Source of the DNA: an uncultured Lachnospiraceae bacterium
Lineage (GTDB): Bacteria > Bacillota_A > Clostridia > Lachnospirales > Lachnospiraceae
Assembly: GCA_947175285.1 (NCBI GenBank)
Contig: CAMWMM010000016.1
Span: 1-24,786, forward strand
Reading direction: 5' to 3'
DNA: 24,786 nucleotides
Shown here: one piece after another, positions 14,668-24,117 of the stretch
Numbering within the stretch: position 1 is the stretch's first letter
Layout of the letters: every line of letters starts with the position of its first letter
Notes under the pieces: model-generated
What the model was told of the DNA's origin: nothing
The model's input: only the letters and a program-made list of their open reading frames with translations
The model's database searches: none
Position numbers and translations under genes: made by a program

Positions 14668-15798
14668 ATGGACACACAAGAAAATGCAGCGATACAGGAG
14701 AACATATTAGAAAAAAGGATAAAGAAATCAGAACTGAAAGCAAAAGATATCTTTGAGTATGAATACTTGACGAAAAAGACGGCAGGGCTGCTGCCGCTGC
14801 AGATAGAAGAAGAGGAAGAAGATATTGTGATGCGCTTCCCGTTGGAGGGCATGCGTCCGCTTACCGAACTCAAATCGGAAGAAGCGGAATACTGCTGGCG
14901 GTTTGTATGTAACTGGCATACACTCTATCAAACATGGCAAAACTATGACTTGTCTTTTGAAGAGGAAAATATATATTTTGACAATAATTTCATGCCCTAC
15001 ATAGCTTTCCGGGATATCAGGATGCCGGAAGAAAACACGGACGAGGAGATGTTTCTGGAAGAATACTGTTATCTTGCAGCCGGTGTTTTAAGCAATAAAT
15101 ACAGTTATCAGCAGATTAAGGAGAGCGGCATTGAAATTGTAGGAAAAGATAAGAGAGCGTCTTTTGTTCTGGAGGAGAGAAGCCTTTCGGAATTCTATCT
15201 TTATGTGAAGCAGCAAGCGGATGAGATATATGAAGATAACAGACAGAATAAGATACGGTTGGATAAGAAAAAATATCGGATTGGCAGTCTCACTGCATTA
15301 GGGATTTTGGTGGTGCTGCTTGCAATCATTATCTATACGGGATATCAGACACTTGTTATCCTGCCAAGGGATAAAGCGGTTATTAAAGCGAGCCGCGCTT
15401 ATACGATACAGAACTATGTGGACTGTATAGACTGTCTGAAGCGGATTGAGCCGGAGCAGATGGATACTTATACGAAGTATATCCTTGCCGTTTCTTATGC
15501 TAAGAGTGAGGCACTGGAGAGAGCGGAACTGGATAATATATTGGACAAACTCAGTATTTATTCTAATGAAATCGAGTTGGAATACTGGATTGCGATTGGG
15601 CGCTCCGTTTATGACAGGGCGGAAAACATAGCGCAGGCGCTTTCGGATGACAAGCTTTTGATTTATGCCTATATGAAAGAACTGAATTATCTGGAAGGAA
15701 ATGTGACAATGGACGGAGAAGAGAAGCAGAACCGTATGACGCAGTTAAGTAATTCAATTACGGAAATTGGTAAGAAATATATGACAGATGAGGAATAA
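14668..15798 (+). CDS. essB: EssB/YukC T7SS pseudokinase-like membrane protein
   Basis: The 376-residue protein has a cytoplasmic pseudokinase-like domain (about 1-200, including CWRFVCNWHTLYQTW and LSFEEENIYFDNNFMPYIAFRDIR), one membrane helix (about 207-228) and a helical extracytoplasmic domain (about 235-370, with A-Y-T-I-Q-N-Y-V-D-C-I-D-C-L). This matches EssB/YukC, which dimerises, contacts EssC and links the ATPase to the membrane channel. AAGGAGA lies upstream; essC starts 4 bp after the stop. Confidence 0.93.
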   Translation: MDTQENAAIQENILEKRIKKSELKAKDIFEYEYLTKKTAGLLPLQIEEEEEDIVMRFPLEGMRPLTELKSEEAEYCWRFVCNWHTLYQTWQNYDLSFEEENIYFDNNFMPYIAFRDIRMPEENTDEEMFLEEYCYLAAGVLSNKYSYQQIKESGIEIVGKDKRASFVLEERSLSEFYLYVKQQADEIYEDNRQNKIRLDKKKYRIGSLTALGILVVLLAIIIYTGYQTLVILPRDKAVIKASRAYTIQNYVDCIDCLKRIEPEQMDTYTKYILAVSYAKSEALERAELDNILDKLSIYSNEIELEYWIAIGRSVYDRAENIAQALSDDKLLIYAYMKELNYLEGNVTMDGEEKQNRMTQLSNSITEIGKKYMTDEE

Positions 15799-15802
15799 AT
15801 AA

Positions 15803-18800
15803 ATGATAGAAAAGCGATATTACAAACGAAACGAGAAAATGACAATCAGTGGAAGAAGCGGCGATATTCTGATACCGTCGCTAAGCGGTGAAATCCTTAT
15901 TACAAAAGATGTGCTTTATGTAAAGGATATAACGGATGTCAGTCTGGAAGAGAAAAAAGTGTATGAAAAACAACAGTTCCAAGATGGTGACAGGCTGCGG
16001 TTTGCCGGATTCCGGCTTACTTTTTTTCAGTCCTATATCATCATAGAGGGAGAACTTGAACAGTGTGAGTTCAGGCTGCAGCCCTATCCGTACAAAGAAA
16101 AGCCCTTTGAGAATTTTCCCTATTATAAAAAATCCCCCCGAATGAATCAAAGAATACACAGTGAAACGATAGAAGTGAAAGAGCCGCCGCGAAAGGATGT
16201 AATGGAAAAGGGTTCTTTGATACAGATCATCGTACCGCCCCTTTGTATGATTGGCGTCACTATTTTTATGAGTATTTTCATGAACAGAGGATTGTATGTT
16301 ATTGCAAGTATCTGTATGACGGCAGTGACGCTGATATTTTCCATACAGCGTTTTTTCAGTGAGCGGAAGGAAATCAAGAGAAAGAATGAAGTCAGGGAAC
16401 GGGTTTATTCGGACTATCTTGTCAGGCTGCGCGCCCATATCCGCAGGCAGAGACAGAAAGAAAGGGAAGTGATGTCGTATCAGTACCCTCAGATAGAGAG
16501 TTTGGAGCATATGGTTTTAGAATATGACAGCAGACTTTATGAAAGAGGAATGGAAGACGAAGATTTTTTGCAGGTTGTATTGGGATATCGCAGTGGTGAA
16601 TCCCAAATAACGGTTAATTATAAAGAAGATGAACTGCAAACCGAAGAAGATGAGTTGCAGAAAGAAGCTGCACAACTGGCGCAGAGTTTTGAGACGATAG
16701 ACGGCATTCCGGAGACGGTTAATCTGCGCAGAGAACATCTTGGTATTGTTGGGGAAGCAAAGCAGGTGCATAACCAGTTGAAATATCTGATGGCGCAGCT
16801 GTGCTTCTTTCACAGCTATCATGATTTACAGATTATCTTCATCAGCAATGAACAATATGCACAGGAATTTGCTTACCTGAGATGGTATCCGCATCTGCGG
16901 ATTCAGGCAATCAACGTCATAGCGGGTATCTATACGGAGAGTATCAGGGATCAGGTATTAGGCAGTATCCTTCAGCTTGTCAAAGACAGAAAGCAGCGGA
17001 TAGAAGAAAACAACAAGAGTGTTGCCTTTAGTCCGCATCTTCTGTTTGTCATAGATGAGCCGAAGCTGATTGCCGACCATGCCATTATGGAGTATCTGGG
17101 CAGGCAGTCCAAGGAACTTGGCATCAGCATTATTTATACGACCAATCAGCGTGCGAGATTGCCGGAAAATATCAGGACAGTGTGCGTGTTGGAAAATTCA
17201 GAGACAGGACGGCTTCTGATGGAGGAAGGCGTCAGAGTCAACGAAAAATTCAACTGCGTTTCCATGGACAATATTCAAATAGAGCAGATGAGTCGTAAAA
17301 CCGGAGCGGTAAAACATGAAAAGGGAAAAATTTCCCGAATCCCGGAGGGCATTACTTTCTTTGAGATGTACCATATCGAAAGACCGGAGCAGCTTGATGT
17401 GGTGAAAAGATGGAATGCGCATGAGGCGCATAAGTCTCTGGCAGTTCCGCTCGGCGTCAGAGAGCAGGATAATTACGTGGAATTAAATCTGCATGAAAAG
17501 GCGCATGGACCGCATGGACTGGTAGCGGGAACAACAGGTTCCGGTAAGTCGGAGATTGTACAAAGCTATATCCTGTCTCTTGCGGTGAATTTTCATCCTT
17601 ACGAAGTGGGATTTCTGCTGATTGACTATAAGGGCGGCGGTATGGCGAATCTGTTCCGGAATCTTCCGCACCTCTTAGGAACCATAACAAACTTGGACGG
17701 TGCGGAAAGCTATCGTGCCATGGTTTCCATTAAAAGCGAACTGGCAAGGCGGCAGAGAATCTTTAATGAATACAATGTCAACCATATAAACGGCTATCAC
17801 CAGCTATATAAGTTAGGCAAAGCACAGGAACCGATTCCGCATCTGTTCCTCATCAGTGATGAGTTCGCGGAGTTGAAAAAAGAGCAGCCGGAATTTATGA
17901 AAGAGTTAGTTTCTGCGGCAAGAATCGGACGAAGCCTCGGGATTCATCTGATTCTTGCAACACAGAAGCCGTCCGGTGTGGTAGATGAGCAAATATGGAC
18001 GAACTCGAAATTCAAACTCTGTCTGAAAGTACAGAATGAATCCGACAGCCGCGAAATGTTAAAGACGCCGGATGCGGCAGCAATTACACAGCCGGGGCGC
18101 GCCTATTTGCAGGTAGGCAATAACGAAATCTATGAACTGTTTCAGTCCGCTTTCAGCGGAGAGCCGTATAGTGAGGATGAAAGCGAAGAAGAGGAACGGG
18201 ATGTAAGAGTCTGGCTGGTGAATGAGTTAGGACAGGGACAGCTTGTGAACAAGGATTTGAGCGGCAGTATGGAAAGCAACAGAATCCGCAAGACACAGCT
18301 TGATGTAGTAGTGGAATACATCGAATCAGCCTTTCGAAAGTTATCCCTGCCGGAAATTAAAAGCCCGTGGCTTCCGCCGCTTGGAACTCTCATGGTATCG
18401 CCGCATTTAGGGGAAATACAGGATTCTGCGAATTTTGCTGATTTAGATTTATGCGTGCCGCTTGGCATGGAGGATATTCCAAGCGAGCAGAGACAGGAAG
18501 AATATGTAATAGACTTCCTGCATGGCGGACATGTGATTTATTTTGCATCCACAGGCTATGGAAAAACAGTATTCCTTGAAACGCTTCTGTTGAGCTTGTG
18601 CGCCCGTAACAGCGTCAGGAATTTTAACGCATATATACTCGATTTCGGGAACAATGCGCTTATCCCAACAAAAATGCTGCCGCATGTGGCAGATTACATT
18701 ACATACGATGATGTGGAGAAGCAGCAGAAGTTAATCCGGCTTCTGATGAAAGAAATCAAAGTGCGGAAACAGTTGATGGCGGATGCCATGGCGCAGAATT

Positions 18801-19954
18801 TCGATATTTACAACCAGACGGCGGATAAGAAACTGCGTGCGATTCTACTCGTTTTAGATAATTACGATGTCGTAAAAGAACTGGGGATTGATGAGAATAT
18901 TTTCGTACAGTTTGCCAGAGACGGTGCGAATCTCGGCATCTATATGGCTGTGACGGCATCCAGAAGCAGCGTAGTGAAATATGCCCTGATGAACCAGATT
19001 AAGACGAAGATAGCAGGGTATAACTTCGAGCCGATGGAGTCGCGCAACATCGTAGGCAGAAGTGAATATGAACTGCCGGAAGTAAAAGGGCGCACTCTTG
19101 TAAAAAGCGACTCTGTTAATCTGATGCAGGTATATTCTCCCGTGGATTTCATGAACGGACCGGAATATAACAGAAACTTACAGGCGCTTATCCGAAGCAT
19201 TGCAGATAAGAGCAGTGAGGAAGCTGCAAAGGGCATTGCGGTTCTGCCCGGACAGTTCCGACTGTCTATGATGCCAGAGTACGATATAGGTGCACAGGCG
19301 GATATCTGGCTTGGACTGGAGAAACAGCAGGTAGTGAAATACGGTATTTCTACTTCCGATACCCCGTTCTTAATCGTAGGACCTGTCAGAAGCGGTAAGA
19401 GCAATGCCGGAAAGCTTGTTTTGCAGCAGTTGAAAAACTTCGAGAAAGTGTTTCTCTTCGATGCCGGAGACTTTGAATATCAGGAGTTCGGAAGCCGCGA
19501 GAATGTAGATTACATAACGGACGCAGAATCGCTTGCGGAATGTATGGAAGAATTGTCTGATTTGACAGAAGACAGAAAAGACGACTTTCTGGAGAGAAAG
19601 GGCAGGATGAGCGCAGCGGAGTTTTACCGTACATTGGAGAAATATTGTATCTTCATAAATGCACCTGAGGAGTTTTCAGAGTTCATCAAAGACAGCAGTG
19701 ATGTCATATCGACGATGTTAAAGGCGGCTGAAACGGGAATCTTAATCGTCATAGTAGGGCACAGTTCACGTCTGCCTGCAAGGAATGAAACGGCGAAGTT
19801 AATAAAGGCGGCTGAGAACGGACTGATTCTCGGAGAGTTTGGCATCAATACCTCTTTCCCGACCCTGCGCGGCAAGGAACTGCCGGATGTATTAGAGGAT
19901 GGCGTGCTGTATAAGAGAGGGGAGAGAGTGATGCTGCGGATGCCGAAAGGGTAA
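15803..19954 (+). CDS. essC: EssC FtsK/SpoIIIE-type T7SS motor ATPase
   Basis: The 1383-residue protein (S. aureus EssC is about 1480) has beta-rich FHA-like sequence at 1-120, two membrane helices near 142-185 and a helical linker. Three ATPase modules follow. D1-like: GTTGSGKS with K582 and Walker B FLISDEF (D686, E687). Next: STGYGKT with K921 and LLVLDNYD, which lacks the Glu after the Asp. Last: GPVRSGKS with K1199 and a degenerate CIFINAPEEF. It is the motor and substrate receptor of the system; the first module carries the complete catalytic set. In staphylococci the EssC C-terminal part varies with effector repertoire, so the last module here may help specify the cargo encoded downstream. 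Confidence 0.96.
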   Translation: MIEKRYYKRNEKMTISGRSGDILIPSLSGEILITKDVLYVKDITDVSLEEKKVYEKQQFQDGDRLRFAGFRLTFFQSYIIIEGELEQCEFRLQPYPYKEKPFENFPYYKKSPRMNQRIHSETIEVKEPPRKDVMEKGSLIQIIVPPLCMIGVTIFMSIFMNRGLYVIASICMTAVTLIFSIQRFFSERKEIKRKNEVRERVYSDYLVRLRAHIRRQRQKEREVMSYQYPQIESLEHMVLEYDSRLYERGMEDEDFLQVVLGYRSGESQITVNYKEDELQTEEDELQKEAAQLAQSFETIDGIPETVNLRREHLGIVGEAKQVHNQLKYLMAQLCFFHSYHDLQIIFISNEQYAQEFAYLRWYPHLRIQAINVIAGIYTESIRDQVLGSILQLVKDRKQRIEENNKSVAFSPHLLFVIDEPKLIADHAIMEYLGRQSKELGISIIYTTNQRARLPENIRTVCVLENSETGRLLMEEGVRVNEKFNCVSMDNIQIEQMSRKTGAVKHEKGKISRIPEGITFFEMYHIERPEQLDVVKRWNAHEAHKSLAVPLGVREQDNYVELNLHEKAHGPHGLVAGTTGSGKSEIVQSYILSLAVNFHPYEVGFLLIDYKGGGMANLFRNLPHLLGTITNLDGAESYRAMVSIKSELARRQRIFNEYNVNHINGYHQLYKLGKAQEPIPHLFLISDEFAELKKEQPEFMKELVSAARIGRSLGIHLILATQKPSGVVDEQIWTNSKFKLCLKVQNESDSREMLKTPDAAAITQPGRAYLQVGNNEIYELFQSAFSGEPYSEDESEEEERDVRVWLVNELGQGQLVNKDLSGSMESNRIRKTQLDVVVEYIESAFRKLSLPEIKSPWLPPLGTLMVSPHLGEIQDSANFADLDLCVPLGMEDIPSEQRQEEYVIDFLHGGHVIYFASTGYGKTVFLETLLLSLCARNSVRNFNAYILDFGNNALIPTKMLPHVADYITYDDVEKQQKLIRLLMKEIKVRKQLMADAMAQNFDIYNQTADKKLRAILLVLDNYDVVKELGIDENIFVQFARDGANLGIYMAVTASRSSVVKYALMNQIKTKIAGYNFEPMESRNIVGRSEYELPEVKGRTLVKSDSVNLMQVYSPVDFMNGPEYNRNLQALIRSIADKSSEEAAKGIAVLPGQFRLSMMPEYDIGAQADIWLGLEKQQVVKYGISTSDTPFLIVGPVRSGKSNAGKLVLQQLKNFEKVFLFDAGDFEYQEFGSRENVDYITDAESLAECMEELSDLTEDRKDDFLERKGRMSAAEFYRTLEKYCIFINAPEEFSEFIKDSSDVISTMLKAAETGILIVIVGHSSRLPARNETAKLIKAAENGLILGEFGINTSFPTLRGKELPDVLEDGVLYKRGERVMLRMPKG

Positions 19955-19996
19955 TGAAAATACTTGGAGAATATGAGAGAGAAAGGAGGAAAAGAT

Positions 19997-20386
19997 ATGG
20001 ATTTTTGGAATGTACTGGTCGGCAATGTTGGCGCTGTTGGCGGACTGTTCGGATGGGGTTCCGAAGCAAGGCAGAAGGCGAAGAAGTATGAAGAATTGGA
20101 AAAAGTGCTGGGTGAGAAATTGGATAAGATTAATGAGTATTACAGCGATGCTGAAACAGCTTTGAACGAGGTACATAATTCTCTGACAGGCGGACCGGGA
20201 GAAGCGGAAGGAATCATCATGACAGACTTTACTACAAAAGAGAGCTTCTGGAGTGGAGAGTATAAGTCGGCTCTTATGGCTATGCAGAATGCGATAATGA
20301 TTCTATCGCAAAGAAAAGCTGAAGCCGGAGAGCGGAAGACATACTGGGAGATGCAGGCAGAGATAGAAGAAAGGAAAGGGTTATAA
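19997..20386 (+). CDS. Small protein before the toxin cluster, possible effector partner
   Basis: The start is set at ATG 19997 because AGGAGG (19985-19989 region) precedes it; the upstream in-frame ATG at 19964 has no good site. The 129-residue product has a hydrophobic, Gly-rich N-terminus (V-L-V-G-N-V-G-A-V-G-G-L-F-G-W-G), a long charged helix (about 22-58) and a final helix. No family is recognised. Its TAA overlaps the next ATG (TAATG). As the first of four small genes between essC and the toxin, it is likely to help deliver that toxin. Confidence 0.65.
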   Translation: MDFWNVLVGNVGAVGGLFGWGSEARQKAKKYEELEKVLGEKLDKINEYYSDAETALNEVHNSLTGGPGEAEGIIMTDFTTKESFWSGEYKSALMAMQNAIMILSQRKAEAGERKTYWEMQAEIEERKGL

Positions 20387-20703
20387 TGGCTGATTTTAAA
20401 GGAAATGCAAATACAATTAGTGAAATCAAAGCAACACTGGATAGCATCCAGACAACACTGGAGGATACTCTTACGCGGGCAGAAGCAGTGGAGAGCACGC
20501 TGTATGATGATACCATATGGGCAGGAGATGCGCAGCTTGTAGGAGCGGCATTTCTGGATTTGGTTGTGCAATATCATGAGAAGCTGGCACTGGAAGAAGG
20601 CGGACCTGTGAAACAGGCAAGTGAATCCCTACAGGAGTATCTGGATACAGATGAAGTTTTTTATGAAAACTGGCAGGAACATGTGGATTTAGAAAAAATT
20701 TAG
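20386..20703 (+). CDS. WXG100-like small protein
   Basis: A 105-residue helical hairpin with W45-A-G47 in the turn (T-I-W-A-G-D-A-Q), a complete W-x-G motif, flanked by helices at about 8-40 and 49-80. It is likely a T7SS-exported or co-exported partner of the toxin encoded three genes downstream. Translation is coupled to the upstream gene by the TAATG overlap. Confidence 0.75.
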   Translation: MADFKGNANTISEIKATLDSIQTTLEDTLTRAEAVESTLYDDTIWAGDAQLVGAAFLDLVVQYHEKLALEEGGPVKQASESLQEYLDTDEVFYENWQEHVDLEKI

Positions 20704-20717
20704 GAAGGAGGAAGAGG

Positions 20718-21347
20718 ATGCTGTTTACTAACAATGAGATTATTTTTTTGACAAGTGTTTCCCAGGGGAACGCCCCTTTCGGTATACGTTACAGGATGCC
20801 GGCAGAGAGTGAAAGAGAAACGTTTTTTGAAGAAACAATAGAGTCTCTGGTAAAAAAAGGAATCTTAAATGATAAGCGGAAGCTGACAGAAGAGGGGGCA
20901 GCTATTATACGTTTCTTTGAATTGTACCGTAACTGTCGCAGGCATGTCACCATCAACAAGGTCAAAGCAGCGGTCTTGGAGAATAGGAAACTAATCACGC
21001 TATGTAAAGATACAGATTGCTATGAGATGTGCTGTACAGACAGTGCAGTCATGATGCTTTCGCTTTTAAAACAGTCAGAATATCTGTGTCGCGGAGAAGA
21101 AAAGGCAGAACGTGGCAAGTGGAGAGGTATCATGCCACAGGAATGGGAACAGACGATGAGAGAGATGGAAGGCTGTATTCCGGTGTGTGAATATGAGAAT
21201 GCGAAACTGTTAGGGAGGAAGCTGTTTTACTGGAAAGGCGGAGAAGGCTATCTGTTAAATCCTGAACGGATGCGGGTGAGGAGTCTGTCACCATCTTATA
21301 TGCGCAGACAGCTATATATGATACTGGGAGGAAAAGAAGATGAGTAA
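20718..21347 (+). CDS. Hypothetical T7SS accessory protein, possible EspG-like chaperone
   Basis: A 209-residue cytoplasmic protein with no signal or membrane helix. It begins with F-T-N-N-E-I-I-F-L, then G-I-R-Y-R-M-P-A-E-S-E-R and a winged-helix-like LVKKGILNDKRKLTEEGAAIIR segment. It ends Y-L-L-N-P-E-R-M-R-V-R with a basic tail. The order (N-terminal 'L..KG.L' wing, then mixed alpha/beta sequence) recalls EspG-type chaperones of mycobacterial ESX substrates and a DUF family seen near Firmicutes LXG genes; this is a weak resemblance. AGGAGG precedes the ATG; it overlaps the next gene by 8 bp. Likely role: cytosolic chaperone for the following toxin and its partners. Confidence 0.6.
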   Translation: MLFTNNEIIFLTSVSQGNAPFGIRYRMPAESERETFFEETIESLVKKGILNDKRKLTEEGAAIIRFFELYRNCRRHVTINKVKAAVLENRKLITLCKDTDCYEMCCTDSAVMMLSLLKQSEYLCRGEEKAERGKWRGIMPQEWEQTMREMEGCIPVCEYENAKLLGRKLFYWKGGEGYLLNPERMRVRSLSPSYMRRQLYMILGGKEDE

Positions 21348-21654
21348 TAAAGCAGATGTTAAAGAAAAAAAGACAGTCTGTGACCTCAACGCGATGTTGG
21401 ACATCTATATGGAGCTGACAAACATTCAGACTACTCTGTTCACAGCCTATGAACAGGTGGCGCCTCTTGCAGGGAAGTTCTCGGAAAACTATGAGGGAGA
21501 GGCTAAGGATGAAGTTGCGCTTTTTTTAGAAAAACTGCCCCGGCATATCTATAAGCTGAGTCTCTTTTATGGAAAAATGGCGCAGTTTGTTATCGCGACA
21601 ATTATGTCATTTGCCTCAAATGACCAGGCAATGGCGGAAAAACTGGAGGGATAG
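21340..21654 (+). CDS. WXG100-like toxin partner with Tyr in place of Trp
   Basis: A 104-residue helical-hairpin protein. The turn is Y51-E-G53, an aromatic-x-Gly version of W-x-G, between helices at about 15-46 and 55-100. Size, fold and position 3 bp before the toxin ATG match the small helical partners that bind T7SS effector N-termini. GGAGG precedes the ATG. Its last bases (GAGGGATAG) form the toxin's ribosome site and belong to the sequence repeated at 24678. Confidence 0.75.
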   Translation: MSNKADVKEKKTVCDLNAMLDIYMELTNIQTTLFTAYEQVAPLAGKFSENYEGEAKDEVALFLEKLPRHIYKLSLFYGKMAQFVIATIMSFASNDQAMAEKLEG

Positions 21655-21754
21655 CGGATGGAGACAAAAAGAGTAACAGAAGATTTCGTAGATCGTGTCA
21701 CCATGATATCATGGACACCCAATGATATAAAGAGTACAATGGAAGGTATAGAAA
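21646..21754 (+). repeat. 109-bp near-identical repeat, copy 1
   Basis: The ribosome site and first 32 codons of the toxin gene recur at 24678-24786 with two mismatches over 109 bp. Downstream extent cannot be seen because the second copy runs off the window. Confidence 0.95.
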
Positions 21755-23430
21755 GATTTTTCGAGGAATGCGATGAAGAGCTTGCAAAAGCAGAGATGCT
21801 GCCGCTCGGTTATGAAAAACAGCCAATTGAAACTATAATAGAGCATATGGTGATTCTGAAAAACTATGTATATGATGCACATATGCAGTGCTACACTGAA
21901 CTGGATCAGCCGTTATTTAAGGGATTTGCGAACGGAGCGACAGAGACATTAAGCAATATCATCCTCGAAGAAATCACAACAGATAATACCTTTGAAATGC
22001 AGAGATATGTCGAAGTCTATGATGAGACCGGTCACTATTTCACGAGTGATTTAAAAATGGTATTGACCATGAAAGATTTCCTTGGACTGGACGCTGTGAT
22101 ACCGGATGCCGGAGTATTTGTAATCGCGAACGTGGAGGCGATAGGGTGGTTCACGGATTTGTTCCGCGCAGACTATGAGAACATGGGTGCATCTGTTGAG
22201 AGCCTTGATCAGATGTTAGAGATGTATCTCTACAGCGGAGAGTACAGCCATAGTGAATATCATCCGATAGGGGACCTCATTTCGGGTATACTGGATGTCA
22301 CGATAATTAAACCGTTCATAGAGAGTATATACGGAAAAGACCTTATCACGGGAGAGAAACTTACAGACTTCGAGAGAGGAATGCAGTTTGTAAATGCTGT
22401 GGTAGGAGCCGTGACATTCGGACAGGGAGCGCTGGCGTTAGACTTCTCCGAGATGAGCGCGAAAGAGATTGCAGTGGAACTGGTAAAGATGTGGGGAGTC
22501 GATGCGATATCTGATGCTTCGGCATATACGGCAGGGTATGCCTGTGATGAACTGGGGATGCCTGCGGGAGTGTCGTTCTTGGCGAGTATGCTTACAGGAT
22601 GTACGGTATCTGTGGGTGTAGGCGGATATGTGTTTACAGATTCAAGCGGCAAAATCGTGAAGGAACTGGATGCCGATGAGATGCAGACATGGTTAAAGAG
22701 CATGGATGTTGATCTGGATGACCTTGTGGGAGGAGGTAAGGGAACATATAAAGCAGGTACAGATGCCTATGAATCTTTATTTGGTTCGATGCCAGAGGAA
22801 GAACTGAAACGGTATATGAAATTCCTTGAGGATGGAAGTCAGGCAGGGTTGACACCGGCGGAACAGTTTGGGCTTCAGAAAGTAGACGAGCAGTTGTTGT
22901 TTAATCGGATAGATTATGATGAGGTGCTGGCACTTAGGAAAGGAGTGAGTGGAGGTGGTACGGAAGTCTCTTTTGTAGATATGATGTCATCAGAAGAGGC
23001 AGTAAGGTATGAAGGATATTGGAAATGGAAAGAAGTTGAAGGTACACCTGGATTTGAAGGAGGAACAGCATATGATGGTTGGTATAAGATTGATGGTACA
23101 GTGAATTATCCACCTAATGCTGGAGCAATTCCAGGTACACAAACTATTATTACATTGGGTGAGGATAATGTTGCAAGTGTAGGAAGATACGGAGAGCCAG
23201 GTCCGTCAAGTGTGTATGTAACACAGTCAGGTGCGAGTGCAACATCATTATCGTTACCACCTAATACAGATTCATCAACATACATAAACTATAAAATAGT
23301 TACGCCTATACCCAGTGTAGAGCAAGCAACTATAATTCCATGGGCTGGAGACGCTGGATTGGGAACACAGTATAAATTACCAAAACCAATAAATTGGTAT
23401 ATTGATAATGGATATTTATTGCCAGAATAA
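21658..23430 (+). CDS. T7SS polymorphic toxin: helical N-terminus, PT-TG linker, TNT-type NADase C-terminus
   Basis: A 590-residue effector. Residues 1-210 are helical (targeting part, no Sec signal). A pre-toxin PT-TG motif follows, Y-G-K-D-L-I-T-G-E-K-L at 225-235, with hydrophobic helices to about 330. The last 135 residues have the TNT (tuberculosis necrotizing toxin, DUF4237) pattern: PPNAGAIPGT, an R510-Y-G turn (RFG in the family), LSLPP, Y-K-I-V-T-P-I-P, and IIPWAGDAGLGTQYKLP with catalytic-type Gln571. TNT hydrolyses NAD+. The family His/Arg positions look replaced (Y-I-N-Y; L-S-L-P-P), so activity is not certain. GGAGGG lies 7 nt upstream. The sequence from about 22930 is more AT-rich and continues so into the immunity gene, suggesting a swapped toxin/immunity module. 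The N-terminus is repeated at 24690. Confidence 0.85.
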   Translation: METKRVTEDFVDRVTMISWTPNDIKSTMEGIERFFEECDEELAKAEMLPLGYEKQPIETIIEHMVILKNYVYDAHMQCYTELDQPLFKGFANGATETLSNIILEEITTDNTFEMQRYVEVYDETGHYFTSDLKMVLTMKDFLGLDAVIPDAGVFVIANVEAIGWFTDLFRADYENMGASVESLDQMLEMYLYSGEYSHSEYHPIGDLISGILDVTIIKPFIESIYGKDLITGEKLTDFERGMQFVNAVVGAVTFGQGALALDFSEMSAKEIAVELVKMWGVDAISDASAYTAGYACDELGMPAGVSFLASMLTGCTVSVGVGGYVFTDSSGKIVKELDADEMQTWLKSMDVDLDDLVGGGKGTYKAGTDAYESLFGSMPEEELKRYMKFLEDGSQAGLTPAEQFGLQKVDEQLLFNRIDYDEVLALRKGVSGGGTEVSFVDMMSSEEAVRYEGYWKWKEVEGTPGFEGGTAYDGWYKIDGTVNYPPNAGAIPGTQTIITLGEDNVASVGRYGEPGPSSVYVTQSGASATSLSLPPNTDSSTYINYKIVTPIPSVEQATIIPWAGDAGLGTQYKLPKPINWYIDNGYLLPE

Positions 23431-23440
23431 GGAGGTTCAT

Positions 23441-23887
23441 ATGCATCTTAATCTTCAAGAAATTGAGAAAAAAACGAGAGAGATGTTCTTTTTAATTGAT
23501 AAGGGAGTAGACGAAGAGTATAGAGTAAAAAACAATAGTTTATTTTTTCAACAGAGCAACGAAAATTATTTACCAGGAACATATGTGTATGTGGATGAAA
23601 AAGGATATCACATAGATTATGTAGGTGATAGAGGCGGCATTGTTGATAAAAAAATATATACTGCAATTGAAGATTTATTTTTTCAACTTTGCTGGGAAAG
23701 AGTGTCTTCAATATCAATAGAGTTTGCTTCAAAAAATAGAGAAGCAGGTAAAGATTGGAGAAGAATAATATTTAAAAAGAGATTAGAACTACTTAAAATA
23801 TTAAATAATAATTACTATGAGCAAGGAAAAGAAATAATTAACAGCATTTTGTCAGAAAATCCTTATAATGATACATTATTGGGATAA
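23441..23887 (+). CDS. Imm63-like immunity protein
   Basis: GGAGG lies 5 nt before ATG 23441, which fixes the start; the longer in-frame ATG at 23402 lies inside the toxin gene without a site. The 148-residue cytoplasmic protein has Y-V-Y-V-D-E-K-G-Y-H, then D-R-G-G, an aromatic-rich helix (D-L-F-F-Q-L-C-W), and W-R-R-I-I-F-K-K-R-L-E-L-L. This pattern matches what I know of the Imm63 family. It starts 10 bp after the NADase toxin and shares its AT-rich composition, so it should bind and block that toxin in the producer's cytoplasm. Family assignment is from motif memory. Confidence 0.78.
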   Translation: MHLNLQEIEKKTREMFFLIDKGVDEEYRVKNNSLFFQQSNENYLPGTYVYVDEKGYHIDYVGDRGGIVDKKIYTAIEDLFFQLCWERVSSISIEFASKNREAGKDWRRIIFKKRLELLKILNNNYYEQGKEIINSILSENPYNDTLLG

Positions 23888-24117
23888 AAGTAAGATTTTT
23901 TTAGAATTTCAGATTATTTATATTAGTAAATAGGGATTATTCATTTATATTCCCATTTCCTTGATGTGCTACAAAACCCCATGTTACAATGGTGTGTAAA
24001 TAGTTCTCATAATACTTAAACAAAATATTCCTAGATTTGAGAGAAATAATAAAGTCAAAATAGCATTGTATTAAGAATATACCCAACGGTTTGCTGCTGG
24101 GCATTGCTTGGAATTAA

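Noticed and set aside
19964..19996. Upstream ATG for the gene after essC
   Set aside because: AGGAGG stands directly before ATG 19997; the upstream ATG has no site.
24082..24101. CCCA...TGGG inverted repeat as a terminator
   Set aside because: Only about 4 bp pair over a large loop and no T-run follows.
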